64,000 nucleotides of DNA from Sphingobium sp. Leaf26 (GCF_001421665.1 NZ_LMKV01000001.1:541038-605037), one strand, 5' to 3'. Numbered from the stretch's first letter, positions 47,230-55,724 are shown. The notes: a model not told the origin generated them from the letters alone. Numbers and translations: made by a program.

Positions 47230-48929
47230 TCTTTCTCCTTGTCGCCGTGCAGCAGCGGCATCAGATCCGAAATATCCACGTCACGGCTTTCGTCCGGCAT
47301 CACGCCCAGCATCGGGCCGGTGCGCTCCACCACGCGCTTGACCACCGGCGCGGCGGTCCAGGCGGCCGTGCGCAGGCCATATTGGCCCGTCGCCTCGTCC
47401 ATGATCGCCACCACGACGTAACGGGGATTGTCCATCGGGAAGGCAGAAGCGAAAGTCGTCACGAGCGAAGTCTTGTTATAGCGCCCCTCCTGGGGCTTTT
47501 CGGCGGAACCCGTCTTGCCGCCCACCCGGAATCCCTTGGCGTCGGCGCTTCGTCCTGTACCCGCCGACACGATCATCCGCAACAGTTGCCGCATCCGCGC
47601 GCTGGTGGCGGCGGTGAAGACGCGGCGGCCTTCGGGCACTTCGTCGGGACGCAGCTTGCGCACGGTGGCGGGACGCCAGATGCCGCCATTGACCAGCGCC
47701 GCATAGGCCGCCGCCAAGTGGAGCGGCGTCACGGCGATGCCATGGCCATAGGCGGTGGTCATGCTGGTGATGCGGCCCCAACTAGACGGCCAGATGCCCC
47801 TGGCGCGCTCGTTGAACTCGATCGGCGCACGCTGGTCGAAGTCCAGGCTGCGGAACATTTTTTGCAGCGGCGCCGCACCCATTTCGTCGGCGATTCGCGC
47901 CGTGCCGATGTTGGAGCTGTGGACCAATATCTCCGGCACGTTGATCCAGCGGCCCATCGCATGGTCGTCCTTGATGCGGAAACCGGCGACGGCAAGCGGC
48001 GCGGTCGCGTCATAGCGCTTGCTCATCGACGTCACGACGCCGGCATCCATCGCCGCAGCGATCGACAGCGGCTTGAACGAGGAACCCAGTTCGTAGCGGG
48101 CCTGCACCATATGGTTGCAGAGTGGCGATTGGCTGCAACTCTTGCCCGCATAATTTTGCAGCTTGTTGGGGTCGAAGACGGGGATGGAGGCCATGGCGAT
48201 GATCTCGCCGGTATTGGCGTCCATGATGATGCCGCCCGCGCCCTTGGCCTTCGTCTGCACCAGTTGGGCGTAGAGTTCGCTTTCCAGCGCACCCTGCACC
48301 CGGCTGTCGATCGAAATGGCGAAGGGCCTGCCGCGCTGGCCCACGTCGATCAGACGGTCGTTGAAGGCCGCCTCCACGCCCATGCCGCCGACACCCGCAG
48401 AGTCGGGCGCGAAGCCCAGCACATGGGCCGCCAGCGTGCGCTGCGGATAGAGGCGCTCTTTCTCGCGCGGAAATTCGATACCGATTTCACCCAGCGCGTT
48501 CACCGCCGCCACTTCTTCGGGCAGGGCGCGGCGACGCAGATAGGCCCAGCCCCGGCCGGTCAGCTTCTTGTAGAAAGCCGCTTCGGGTTCGTCGGGGAAG
48601 ATTTCGTGCAGCTTGCGCGCCAGTTCGCCCGGATCGCCGATCAGCTTGGACGGGCGTACCGCCACCGAATAGGCATCCATGGTCCGCGCCAGCGGCACCC
48701 CGTTGCGATCGACGATGTCGGCACGCGCGGGCAGGAAAGGCGACAGGCTGCCATCACCCACATTGCCATGCGCGAAAATACCGACCCAGACGAGTCGGCC
48801 AATGACGATGGCAGTGATGAGCATGAACAGGATCAACAGCAGCATGAGCCGGTTATGGGCGATGGCGGTCAGGTTGACCCGCGCTCGCCCCGCCCGCTCG
48901 CCGCCCGGCTGGACAATGATCGTCGCCAT
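47226..48929 (-). CDS. ftsI: Septal transpeptidase FtsI (PBP3)
   Basis: The class B penicillin-binding protein (567 residues) has a single N-terminal helix (about 27-50), a dimerisation domain and a transpeptidase domain. The active-site serine is S283 in S-S-F-K-P; S-S-N and K-T-G-S follow. It crosslinks septal peptidoglycan with FtsW. It shares one base with ftsL. Confidence 0.95.
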   Translation of the reverse strand: MATIIVQPGGERAGRARVNLTAIAHNRLMLLLILFMLITAIVIGRLVWVGIFAHGNVGDGSLSPFLPARADIVDRNGVPLARTMDAYSVAVRPSKLIGDPGELARKLHEIFPDEPEAAFYKKLTGRGWAYLRRRALPEEVAAVNALGEIGIEFPREKERLYPQRTLAAHVLGFAPDSAGVGGMGVEAAFNDRLIDVGQRGRPFAISIDSRVQGALESELYAQLVQTKAKGAGGIIMDANTGEIIAMASIPVFDPNKLQNYAGKSCSQSPLCNHMVQARYELGSSFKPLSIAAAMDAGVVTSMSKRYDATAPLAVAGFRIKDDHAMGRWINVPEILVHSSNIGTARIADEMGAAPLQKMFRSLDFDQRAPIEFNERARGIWPSSWGRITSMTTAYGHGIAVTPLHLAAAYAALVNGGIWRPATVRKLRPDEVPEGRRVFTAATSARMRQLLRMIVSAGTGRSADAKGFRVGGKTGSAEKPQEGRYNKTSLVTTFASAFPMDNPRYVVVAIMDEATGQYGLRTAAWTAAPVVKRVVERTGPMLGVMPDESRDVDISDLMPLLHGDKEKE

Positions 48930-49579
48930 CAGCGCTGCTCCCTGCGTTTTTCGCGCGCCGCCCTGGCGCTGAGGTCGCCCAGCGTGCTGTCATCCAGCAG
49001 CTTGGCGTCGAGCATCGCCATCCGTTCCGCCTTGCGCGCGATCGGATTGGGCTTCGACACATCGGCATCGACCTTGGCCTGCTGCGCGGGGGTGCGGGGC
49101 GCAGGCTTGGGCAGCTTGTCGACGGTATCGGCGGCATGGGCTTCGCGGATCACGGCGATATCGCTGCGAATCTGGGTCGCGGCCGGGCTTTCCGGCGCCT
49201 TCTGGGGAGCCGAAGGCAGGTCGGCCGGGGTTTCCACCATCGCCACCATCACAGGCGGCGCGACGTAATCGGGGCCATTTGGCTGGACGCCGTCCAGATG
49301 GGCGAGCGCCCGTTCCCCGCCCAGATATTGCTGCGCGGTGGGCGTCGCATACATGAAATCATCCTGATTCCAGCGCTCCAGCTGACGCATCGAGGCGCGC
49401 GCGCTGAATTCCGTTTCCAGATAGCGGATGTCGGCCTTTGCCCGCGCGATCTGCGCCCGAACCTTCATCAGTTCGTTGCGCTCGGTCGCGACCTTGAGCG
49501 ACACCATATAGGCGCCGAGCGCGCCCAGCGCGACGAGGATCACCCAGATCAGGCTCTGCAACCTCTTGACGGCGATCAT
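48929..49579 (-). CDS. ftsL: FtsL-like division protein with long C-terminal extension
   Basis: The bitopic protein has one helix (about residues 9-27), then a periplasmic coiled coil ([14 protein letters not shown]) and an L-x-x-W-N motif near residue 70, as in FtsL. It is 216 residues, against about 120 in Escherichia coli, with a Pro/Ala/Lys-rich tail of more than 100 residues. Position between rsmH and ftsI supports the name. Confidence 0.82.
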   Translation of the reverse strand: MIAVKRLQSLIWVILVALGALGAYMVSLKVATERNELMKVRAQIARAKADIRYLETEFSARASMRQLERWNQDDFMYATPTAQQYLGGERALAHLDGVQPNGPDYVAPPVMVAMVETPADLPSAPQKAPESPAATQIRSDIAVIREAHAADTVDKLPKPAPRTPAQQAKVDADVSKPNPIARKAERMAMLDAKLLDDSTLGDLSARAAREKRREQR

Positions 49580-50526
49580 GCGCGGGCACTCCGGGCGGAA
49601 GTGGACTGGGCGGGGCCAGAGGTACGAATGGCGGCGCGCAGGGTGGCGGATCGGGCGCGGGGGTTGCGCGCCAGTTCCGCCTCGCCCGGCTTCACCGCCT
49701 TGGCCGGCTTGGCGAAGGTCGGTTGCGGACCAGCGGCGCGTTCGGGCATATGCCTCGACCCGCCGCTGTCGCCGCCGCTACGGTTGCGCAGAAATTGTTT
49801 GACGATGCGGTCTTCCAGAGAATGGAAAGTCACGATCGCCAGCCGACCGCCCTCCTCCAGCAGCATTTCCGCCGCGTCGAGGGCCATCTCCAGTTCCTCC
49901 AACTCGCGGTTCACATGGATGCGGATCGCCTGGAAGGTGCGGGTCGCGGGGTCTTTTTTGTCATGCGGCTTGTGGCCCAGCGCCTTGCGGACGACGGCGG
50001 CCAGTTGGCCTGTGCGCTCCAGCGGGCGCGCCTCCACGATCGCACGAGCGACGCGACGCGACCTGGGTTCGTCGCCATAGCGATAGATGACGTTGGCAAT
50101 GTCCTCTTCCGAAGCATCGTTGAGGAAATCGGCGGCGCTCATGCCGTCCTGGCTCATCGTCATGGTGAGCGGGCCGTCCGACTGGAAGGAAAAGCCGCGC
50201 TCCGCCCGGTCCAGTTGCATCGAGGATACGCCGATATCGAGCGTGATGCCCGACACCTTGTCGATGCCGCGTTCCGCCAGCAGTTCCGCCATGCGCGAAA
50301 ATTCGCCGGGGATCAGCGTGATCTGATGCGCATCGGCCACCGCCTGCCCTTCGCGGATCGCATCGGGGTCGCGATCGAAGGCGAAGACGCGCGCGCCGGC
50401 GCTGGCCATGGCGCTGCTATAGCCACCCGCGCCGAAGGTGCCGTCGACATGAATCTCGCCGGGGTTGATGGCGAGGGCTTCGAGCACTTCACTGATCAGG
50501 ACGGGGATGTGCGGAGCGCCGCTCAC
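49576..50526 (-). CDS. rsmH: 16S rRNA (cytosine1402-N4)-methyltransferase
   Basis: This SAM methyltransferase (316 residues) modifies C1402 in the ribosomal decoding centre. It begins at a GTG (50526) overlapping the mraZ stop as GTGA and reads [13 protein letters not shown], then [10 protein letters not shown] and [11 protein letters not shown]. The frame stays open upstream inside mraZ, without similarity. Confidence 0.95.
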   Translation of the reverse strand: MSGAPHIPVLISEVLEALAINPGEIHVDGTFGAGGYSSAMASAGARVFAFDRDPDAIREGQAVADAHQITLIPGEFSRMAELLAERGIDKVSGITLDIGVSSMQLDRAERGFSFQSDGPLTMTMSQDGMSAADFLNDASEEDIANVIYRYGDEPRSRRVARAIVEARPLERTGQLAAVVRKALGHKPHDKKDPATRTFQAIRIHVNRELEELEMALDAAEMLLEEGGRLAIVTFHSLEDRIVKQFLRNRSGGDSGGSRHMPERAAGPQPTFAKPAKAVKPGEAELARNPRARSATLRAAIRTSGPAQSTSARSARA

Positions 50527-51020
50527 TTCGCCGCCCCTTCGGCACGCGCGTCGATCCAGCGGCGGACCTTGTTGCGGATCAGCGCCGGGCGATCCGGGCT
50601 TTCGATGAGCGCTTCGGGCTTCCATATCTGGAAGTAGCGGCCCACGCCGTAGAAGAAGATCGCGTCCGTGATGCCTGCTTCTTCCTTGATATCGGGGTGG
50701 AGGAAGAAACGGCCGGCATCGTCGAAATTCACGTCCTCGATCGTGCCGAGGCGGTTTTCGCGCTCTATATCGGCGTTGAAGTCGCGCCCGGCCTCATAGG
50801 CCTTCTGCTCCAGTTTATCGACTTCCTCGAACAGGAACTGCTTGTGGGACAGGCCAAAGCCCGTGGCGCAGCCATTGTCGAAATGGACGGACAGGCACAG
50901 GCGATTTTCGCCACCGCTGGCCTGCTTCACCAGCTTGCGCATCTCCAGGGGCAGCACGAAACGGCCTTTGCCGTCCGCGACGCTGAATGCGTTGCCCGAA
51001 TAGAGAATGACGTCCGACAC
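50523..51020 (-). CDS. mraZ: Transcriptional regulator MraZ
   Basis: The 165-residue protein has two AbrB-like half domains, with D-G-K-G-R-F-V-L-P at about 17-25 and the second half around residues 90-130 (D-A-G-R-F-F-L-H-P). MraZ represses its own dcw promoter in Escherichia coli by binding TGGG repeats; such repeats lie 143 bases upstream here. It starts with GTG at 51020 and is the first gene of the cluster. Confidence 0.93.
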   Translation of the reverse strand: MSDVILYSGNAFSVADGKGRFVLPLEMRKLVKQASGGENRLCLSVHFDNGCATGFGLSHKQFLFEEVDKLEQKAYEAGRDFNADIERENRLGTIEDVNFDDAGRFFLHPDIKEEAGITDAIFFYGVGRYFQIWKPEALIESPDRPALIRNKVRRWIDARAEGAAK

Positions 51021-51146
51021 GATGGCTATCTGGCCCCTTGTTTTCGGGGCACAGGCCGTCCGTCGCTGGAATCATGAGAACGATCATCCAGCGCACAGGA
51101 CAACGCAAAGCCTGACGAACCCCAATGCTGGTTTTCCTACCAAGCA

Positions 51147-51190
51147 TGGGGGTGGACTGCAATGGGAAAGCATGGGTGGTGATGGGAAAA
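51147..51190 (-). promoter_or_regulatory. MraZ-type operator (TGGG repeats every 10 bases)
   Basis: On the plus strand TGGG occurs at 51163, 51173 and 51183, exactly one helical turn apart (TGGGAAAGCA, TGGGTGGTGA, TGGGAAAAGA), with a further TGGGGG at 51147. Three such repeats separated by about five to six bases define MraZ operators. The region upstream of mraZ (51021-51207) holds no gene; a clear -35/-10 is not visible to me. Confidence 0.75.
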
Positions 51191-51207
51191 GACGGTGAAA
51201 TACGGGA

Positions 51208-52491
51208 CTAACCGGATTTGTTATCTTTTGCGCCGCCATATTCCCTTTCTGTTCCGGGGCTGAAGCCTCGCCCGTCCCGGCGAAGGCGTATCGCGCCCAG
51301 CATCGCCCATATCATCCCAGCCAAAAGCGCCCACCTGAGTCCCCGGATGACGTCGCGCGACTCCCGCATCCAGCGCCGGTCGCCGGCTATGGCAGCGCCA
51401 CCCAGCCAGCGAACGAGCCCCGCGGGCGTATCGGCCACCCAGTAGCGGGGATCGAGAGGATGAGCCGGATCGGCGAGCCAGAGCCGGTCGTCGATCAGGT
51501 CGGCATCGCCCAACAGCACAACCTCTCCCCTGCCCAGCCGCTTGCGATGGACGATCCGGCGGTCGTCGCCCATGGCATAAAGCTGCGCACCTGACAGGGT
51601 GAGGAGATCGCCGTCGATTATGCGGCGGACCTCCCGATCCTCGATCGCGAGTGGCGCTGCCCCCCAATGGTGCAGCAGCGGCTGCAACTGACTGATCGAG
51701 GGCGCGCGGCGGCGATCGCCCAGCGGCAGGCTCGACGGCCACCGCAGCAGCGGGTCGGCCAGCACCAATATCGTACCGCCATCCCGCACCCATTGGTCGA
51801 TCGCGACCAGTTGTGCCGGCGCCAGCGCGCGGGGCTGGGCCAGAAGCAGGCGACGCGCACCCGCACCTGTGAGTTGAAGCGGATTATCCATCGGTATGAC
51901 GGTGAAGCGGGTGCGTAGCAGCGTGACGATCGGCGCATCGCGCGGTTCACCCTGTCCCGCCTCGTCCCAGAAGAGCGGCAGACCGGTGATGACAGCGAGG
52001 TCGGGACGGGCCGGGACAGGCCGGACCGGTTGCGCAGGCCCACGCCAGACGAGGACGGCGGCAAGAATCAGGAGGCTCAACCCAACACCCGTTCGTTTCG
52101 AGCGTGCCGAGAAACGCATAGGTGACCCCTGCGACTTCTCGACTTCACTCGAAGCGAACGGAAATGAACCAAGGGAAGCGCCGCCGAATGTGGCAAGCAA
52201 CGCCACCGCGAGAAATCCTGCCACTGCTAGTGGGGCGGGCGCGCGCCCGGCCGCCAATGTGCAAAAGATCAGCACCGTCCCGACGCCACCCAGCGTTACC
52301 CAGACCTGCATCAGCCAGCCACGCCGCGAGAGCAGCAGCCCAACCATTGCGAGCAGCAAGGCGGCAGACAGGCCCCAATCCCACGGATCGGCCTGCCCGG
52401 TCAGGAAAGCGCGCTGCAACCCGGCGAGGAACAGGCCGAGCGGTGACAACCACAGCCAGAGGAATCGCTTCAGGCCGGCTTTCATCGACAC
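51208..52491 (-). CDS. Membrane protein with GldG/DUF4350-like domain
   Basis: The 427-residue product has helices at about 10-30, 40-60, 65-85 and 95-110, a cytoplasmic or periplasmic loop, a further helix at about 135-150 and one near the C-terminus (about 390-408). Between them lies an alpha/beta domain with A-V-I-T-G-L-P and G-G-T-I-L-V-L-A-D-P segments, resembling the GldG/DUF4350 fold of gliding and ABC-associated proteins. Function is unknown. About 25 residues of the inter-helix loop are encoded by a REP-like palindrome in frame. It ends before the mraZ operator. Confidence 0.65.
   Translation of the reverse strand: MSMKAGLKRFLWLWLSPLGLFLAGLQRAFLTGQADPWDWGLSAALLLAMVGLLLSRRGWLMQVWVTLGGVGTVLIFCTLAAGRAPAPLAVAGFLAVALLATFGGASLGSFPFASSEVEKSQGSPMRFSARSKRTGVGLSLLILAAVLVWRGPAQPVRPVPARPDLAVITGLPLFWDEAGQGEPRDAPIVTLLRTRFTVIPMDNPLQLTGAGARRLLLAQPRALAPAQLVAIDQWVRDGGTILVLADPLLRWPSSLPLGDRRRAPSISQLQPLLHHWGAAPLAIEDREVRRIIDGDLLTLSGAQLYAMGDDRRIVHRKRLGRGEVVLLGDADLIDDRLWLADPAHPLDPRYWVADTPAGLVRWLGGAAIAGDRRWMRESRDVIRGLRWALLAGMIWAMLGAIRLRRDGRGFSPGTEREYGGAKDNKSG
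52089..52161. repeat. REP-like palindrome, family A, inside a coding sequence
   Basis: CCGTTCGTTTCGAG... at the left and ...CTCGAAGCGAACGG at the right are the arms of the same repeat family, with GTGCCGAGAA and TTCTCGACTTC as inner arms. It lies wholly inside the membrane protein gene at 51208-52491 and keeps its frame open. Confidence 0.8.
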
Positions 52492-52510
52492 CCCTGCATC
52501 CCGAATTCAT

Positions 52511-52586
52511 CCGTTCGACATAAACTTGTCGAAGGGCTGTCCTTTGGAAGAGGAGAGCAGGGCTTCGACAGTTTCAGCCTGAACGA
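52511..52586. repeat. REP-like palindrome, family A, degenerate copy
   Basis: CCGTTCGACATAAACTTGTCGAAGG and GCTTCGACAGTTTCAGCCTGAACG are imperfect arms. They are separated by about 30 bases, including CTTTGGAAGAGGAGAG. It lies between the small anchored protein gene and the membrane protein gene. Confidence 0.75.
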
Positions 52587-52630
52587 GCGTAGGGGACACG
52601 CAATATCCACTGATGCCCCGAATGACGCCC

Positions 52631-52987
52631 CTAGCGCTGCTGCTGCGCGGGGTCGCGGTCGATGGGCTTGCGGATATTGGGATCGGGCTGGAGGTCAGGC
52701 ACAATCGGCGCCTGCTCCGGTGCGGGCTGTACGCCGAGTTCGGCCAGCGGTTCCTTGGGCGAAACCGCATTTTGCGTCTGGCTCAGCGTGGGCACGACCG
52801 GCGGCGGCAGCGCGGCATCATCCATGCGCGCCTTTTCGATCACGATATTGGCGAGGCCAACCAGCAGCACGACGCCCGCCAGACCGGTCAGCCCGATCTG
52901 GACGCGCTGCAACCCTTCCTGACGGCGGGGTGTTTCAGCCATGCTTGCGCTCTTATTGTCTTCGCCGCGACCCGTGTCGACGATCAT
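52631..52987 (-). CDS. Small membrane-anchored protein with Pro-rich tail
   Basis: I do not recognise the family. The product (118 residues) has one helix (about 31-52, L-T-G-L-A-G-V-V-L-L-V-G-L-A) and a Pro/Gln-rich periplasmic or cytoplasmic tail ending P-A-Q-Q-Q-R. ATG 52987 overlaps the stop of the cysteine synthase as ATGA; an ATG at 52942 (M-A-E-T-P-R-R-Q) is also possible. Confidence 0.6.
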   Translation of the reverse strand: MIVDTGRGEDNKSASMAETPRRQEGLQRVQIGLTGLAGVVLLVGLANIVIEKARMDDAALPPPVVPTLSQTQNAVSPKEPLAELGVQPAPEQAPIVPDLQPDPNIRKPIDRDPAQQQR

Positions 52988-53979
52988 GCAGTCTGCGCGA
53001 GCCAGGGGAAGACCGTCAAGCCCTTAGATTCCAGCCATTGCCGGTTGTAGAGGGTCGAAAGGTACCGGAAGCCAGTGTCACACAGGATCGTCGCGATACG
53101 CTTGCCCGGCCCCAATTGCCTGGCCAACGCCACTGCGCCCGCGACATTGATGCCCGACGACAGGCCCAGGCACAGCCCTTCTTCGGCCAGCAAGCGGCGG
53201 ACCCAGAGCAGGCCATCCTCGTCGGAAATGCGGAATTGCGTGTCGATCGGCGCGCCGTCCAGATTGGCGGTGATGCGTCCCTGCCCGATGCCTTCGGCGA
53301 CCGACGAACCCTCTGCTTTCAATTCGCCATGGGCGTAATAATTGTAGAGCGCCGCGCCATGCGGGTCGCTAAGCGCGATGGTGATCGCCTCATCCTTGGC
53401 CTTGAGGCCAAGCCCCACGCCCGCGATCGTGCCGCCGGTCCCCGCCGCGCAGGTAAAACCGTCGATCCGGCCATCCATCTGAGTCCAGATTTCCTCGGCC
53501 GTGCCCACGATATGCGCCTTGCGATTGGCGATGTTATCGAACTGGTTGGCCCAGATCGCGCCGGGCGTCTCCTCCGCCATCCGGCGCGAGGTGTGAACGA
53601 AATGGCCGGGATTGGAATAGGGCGCCGCCGGCACCGTCACCAGTTCCGCGCCCAGCGCGCGCAGCGTGTCCATCTTTTCCCGGCTTTGCGTTTCGGGCAT
53701 GACGATGATCGACTTGTAGCCCTTGGCATTGGCGACCAGCGCAAGACCGATGCCGGTATTGCCCGCCGTCCCCTCGACGATCGTGCCGCCCGGCTTGAGC
53801 AGTCCCTTCTCCTCGGCATCGTTGACGATGAACAGGGCGGCGCGATCCTTTACGGACGCACCGGGATTGGCGAATTCGCATTTTGCGAAAATGTCGCAGC
53901 CCGTCTCCTGCGAGGGGCCAGCGAGGCGCACCATCGGCGTGTTGCCGATCAGCGCGAGACTATCCGATTGAAGCAGCAT
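52984..53979 (-). CDS. Cysteine synthase A-like enzyme
   Basis: This PLP-dependent beta-replacement enzyme (331 residues) converts O-acetylserine and sulfide to cysteine. It has S-V-K-D-R-A-A carrying the PLP lysine, G-N-T-G-I-G-L-A and G-T-G-G-T-I-A-G in the phosphate-binding region, and I-G-N-T-P-M-V-R-L near the N-terminus. The longer tail and cysteine-synthase-like D-G-F-T-C-A-A segment resemble the type annotated as cysteine synthase A in alphaproteobacteria; a cystathionine beta-synthase-like role is not excluded. Start ATG 53979 is chosen by alignment; the frame is open further upstream. Confidence 0.87.
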   Translation of the reverse strand: MLLQSDSLALIGNTPMVRLAGPSQETGCDIFAKCEFANPGASVKDRAALFIVNDAEEKGLLKPGGTIVEGTAGNTGIGLALVANAKGYKSIIVMPETQSREKMDTLRALGAELVTVPAAPYSNPGHFVHTSRRMAEETPGAIWANQFDNIANRKAHIVGTAEEIWTQMDGRIDGFTCAAGTGGTIAGVGLGLKAKDEAITIALSDPHGAALYNYYAHGELKAEGSSVAEGIGQGRITANLDGAPIDTQFRISDEDGLLWVRRLLAEEGLCLGLSSGINVAGAVALARQLGPGKRIATILCDTGFRYLSTLYNRQWLESKGLTVFPWLAQTA

Positions 53980-54174
53980 GAAACCCGCATAGCCCGGCCT
54001 GTACGACTTTGCCAAGCAAGGGAATGATGATCGGGGCAAAGCGGGCATTTTAACCTTTGCGCCAATCGCCGTCCCATCGCGGCACAGGCGCAAATGCAGG
54101 GAGGAAAGAATAAGGTTTTTCGGCTAAGAGCCAACGGGACGGGCGACGGCGGGTTGCCATTTTACAGGATTGGC

Positions 54175-55161
54175 ATGCGGTTGCTGGCGCAAATGCGAGG
54201 GTGGAAAGGGCATGGGGCGATTCTTGCGATCGCGCTGCTGCTGCTCGTGGCGCCGCGCCTCATCACCGCCGCGCCCCTCGACATGCTGGGCGGCGAACAG
54301 GATGCCGCCCATGCCGACCCGTCCGAGGTGTCGGCGCAGAATTTCCCCGGCTCCGCCTTCTTCTATGCGCAGGGCGCGTTCGATCCGGTTCCGGGCGTTG
54401 CCACGGTGCAAAGCGAACATGTGCTGGGGCTGGACGAAGCGAAGGCCGCGCCGGCGATGGTCTTTCGCGGGATGACCGGCGTGGACAGCTACCGTGCAAT
54501 CAACTGCCTGACATCGGCCATCTATTATGAGGCCGCCAACGAGCCGGACGACGGCCAGCGGGCGGTTGCGCAAGTGGTGCTGAACCGGGTGCGCAGTCCG
54601 CTCTGGCCCAACACGGTCTGCGGCGTCGTCTATCAGGGGTCGGAACGGACCGACTTTCGATGCCAGTTCACTTTCAGCTGCGACGGCGCCATGGCGCGGA
54701 TGCCGGCGGCGGCGGCCTGGGTGCGGGCGCGGCGCGTGGCCGAACAGGCGCTTGCTGGACAGGTCTATGTGCCGGTCGGCCTGGCGACCCATTATCATAC
54801 GCTGGCGGTACGTCCAGAATGGTCGTCCAGCCTTCAGGCGGTGGCGGTAATCGGCGCGCATATCTTCTATCGCAATCCTGGGTTCAACGGCACGCCCGCC
54901 GCCTTCCGCATTCCCTATCTGGGACGGGAGACGATTTCAGGCCCGGCGCGTACCAGTTGGCCCGCCAGGCCCGTCGTACCCCTGGAAACGCTTGCCCCCG
55001 CTTATGTCCCGCCAGCCGGCATGCCCCTATCCGCCACCCCGTCCCAGGCCATGCCGCCCGTCGGATGGACACCCGCACCCCGGCCGCAACCGGCCGATGA
55101 TGGCCTGCCGGAATCCACCATCCGGCCGGAATATCGCAATACGGGCCGCCCCCTTACCTGA
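54175..55161 (+). CDS. Cell wall hydrolase (SleB-like)
   Basis: From ATG 54175 the 328-residue protein has an N-terminal hydrophobic segment (about 15-32), probably a signal or anchor. The hydrolase domain follows with A-I-Y-Y-E-A-A-N-E-P, the hydrolase_2 (SleB) signature with catalytic Glu, and R-C-Q-F-T-F-S-C-D-G and A-T-H-Y-H-T. The C-terminus is Pro-rich. It would cleave peptidoglycan glycan strands. AGGA five bases upstream supports the start; an ATG at 54094 is followed by GGAGGAAAG inside the frame and looks less likely. Confidence 0.82.
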   Translation: MRLLAQMRGWKGHGAILAIALLLLVAPRLITAAPLDMLGGEQDAAHADPSEVSAQNFPGSAFFYAQGAFDPVPGVATVQSEHVLGLDEAKAAPAMVFRGMTGVDSYRAINCLTSAIYYEAANEPDDGQRAVAQVVLNRVRSPLWPNTVCGVVYQGSERTDFRCQFTFSCDGAMARMPAAAAWVRARRVAEQALAGQVYVPVGLATHYHTLAVRPEWSSSLQAVAVIGAHIFYRNPGFNGTPAAFRIPYLGRETISGPARTSWPARPVVPLETLAPAYVPPAGMPLSATPSQAMPPVGWTPAPRPQPADDGLPESTIRPEYRNTGRPLT

Positions 55162-55225
55162 TCTTTTTTCCGTTCAGCCGCCACTTTCTTGTGGTTAACA
55201 AGTCGCTCACCATCGAAGCATCTGT

Positions 55226-55256
55226 AAAAAAAGCATTTAAAGAAATGCGTTTTTTT
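55226..55256. terminator. Bidirectional intrinsic terminator
   Basis: AAAAAAAGCATTT and AAATGCGTTTTTTT form a hairpin around AAAG. The A-run and T-run on its flanks let it work in both directions. It follows the cell wall hydrolase gene by 65 bases and isolates the small RNA locus. Confidence 0.85.
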
Positions 55257-55266
55257 GGCAGTTGCG

Positions 55267-55292
55267 GGAACCGATCCGGGTCGCGACGGGTT
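55267..55292 (+). promoter_or_regulatory. EcfG-type (general stress) promoter for the small RNA
   Basis: GGAAC at 55267-55271 and GGTT at 55289-55292 are 17 bases apart. This fits the GGAAC-N16/17-(c/g)GTT consensus of alphaproteobacterial EcfG sigma factors. The predicted start, near 55298, falls just before the first stem-loop. Confidence 0.55.
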
Positions 55293-55297
55293 CTACA

Positions 55298-55394
55298 ATT
55301 CGGATAGCAAATCTTTTGCCCCCCGCTCTTGCTATCCACAAAATATGAGCCCGGAATGCTTCCCCCCCCGACGCATTCCGGGCTCAGAATTTTT
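55298..55394 (+). ncRNA. Probable stress small RNA with two poly-C-loop hairpins
   Basis: Two perfect stem-loops follow each other. GGATAGCAA/TTGCTATCC (55302-55310, 55329-55337) has an 18-base loop containing GCCCCCCGC. GAGCCCGGAATGC/GCATTCCGGGCTC (55347-55359, 55373-55385) has a loop with eight Cs. AGAATTTTT follows, which could end transcription. The loops are complementary to purine-rich ribosome sites. No protein is encoded. The layout (stress promoter, about 97 nt, tandem C-rich loops) recalls alphaproteobacterial stress RNAs such as Rhodobacter CcsR-type RNAs and Caulobacter GsrN in concept; homology is not claimed. Confidence 0.55.
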
Positions 55395-55437
55395 CCGGGG
55401 CAGATTTTCCCTTGAAATCATTATTCTTTCCGGCTGC

Positions 55438-55462
55438 GGAACGTATTCTGGCAGCGCGGGTT
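55438..55462 (+). promoter_or_regulatory. EcfG-type promoter for the entericidin gene
   Basis: GGAAC at 55438-55442 and GGTT at 55459-55462 are 16 bases apart, again the EcfG consensus. Transcription would start near 55469, giving a leader of about 56 bases. The leader contains GACGGCAATGCCGTC, a perfect 6-bp hairpin. Confidence 0.6.
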
Positions 55463-55524
55463 CTTCCTTTCGTCGCTGAGACGGCAATGCCGTCCGGTCA
55501 CAGAATTTGACGAGGAGACTTTCG

Positions 55525-55653
55525 ATGACGAAGAAAATCCTGGCTGCCGTGCTGCTCACAGGTTCGCTGATGGTCGCTGCATGCAACACGGTCGAGGGCG
55601 CGGGCCGCGACGTGCAGAGCGCTGGCAAGGCCGTGGAAAAAAGCGCGAACTAA
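55525..55653 (+). CDS. Entericidin-like small lipoprotein
   Basis: The 42-residue product starts M-T-K-K-I-L-A-A-V-L-L-T-G-S-L with lipobox V-A-A-C, and the mature peptide N-T-V-E-G-A-G-R-D-V-Q-S-A-G-K-A-V-E is the entericidin A/B pattern. Entericidins are small outer-membrane-associated lipoproteins induced on entry to stationary phase in Escherichia coli. GAGGAG seven bases upstream fixes the start. It has its own EcfG-like promoter and terminator, so it is monocistronic. Confidence 0.88.
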   Translation: MTKKILAAVLLTGSLMVAACNTVEGAGRDVQSAGKAVEKSAN

Positions 55654-55692
55654 GCGCTACGGATTTACCGTTTACTACCCCCTCCCTAGCAT

Positions 55693-55724
55693 GGCCCGCC
55701 CGTCAAACGGCGGGCCTTTTTTTT
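55693..55724 (+). terminator. Rho-independent terminator of the entericidin gene
   Basis: GGCCCGCC (55693-55700) pairs with GGCGGGCC (55709-55716) around CGTCAAAC and is followed by eight Ts. Confidence 0.92.
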
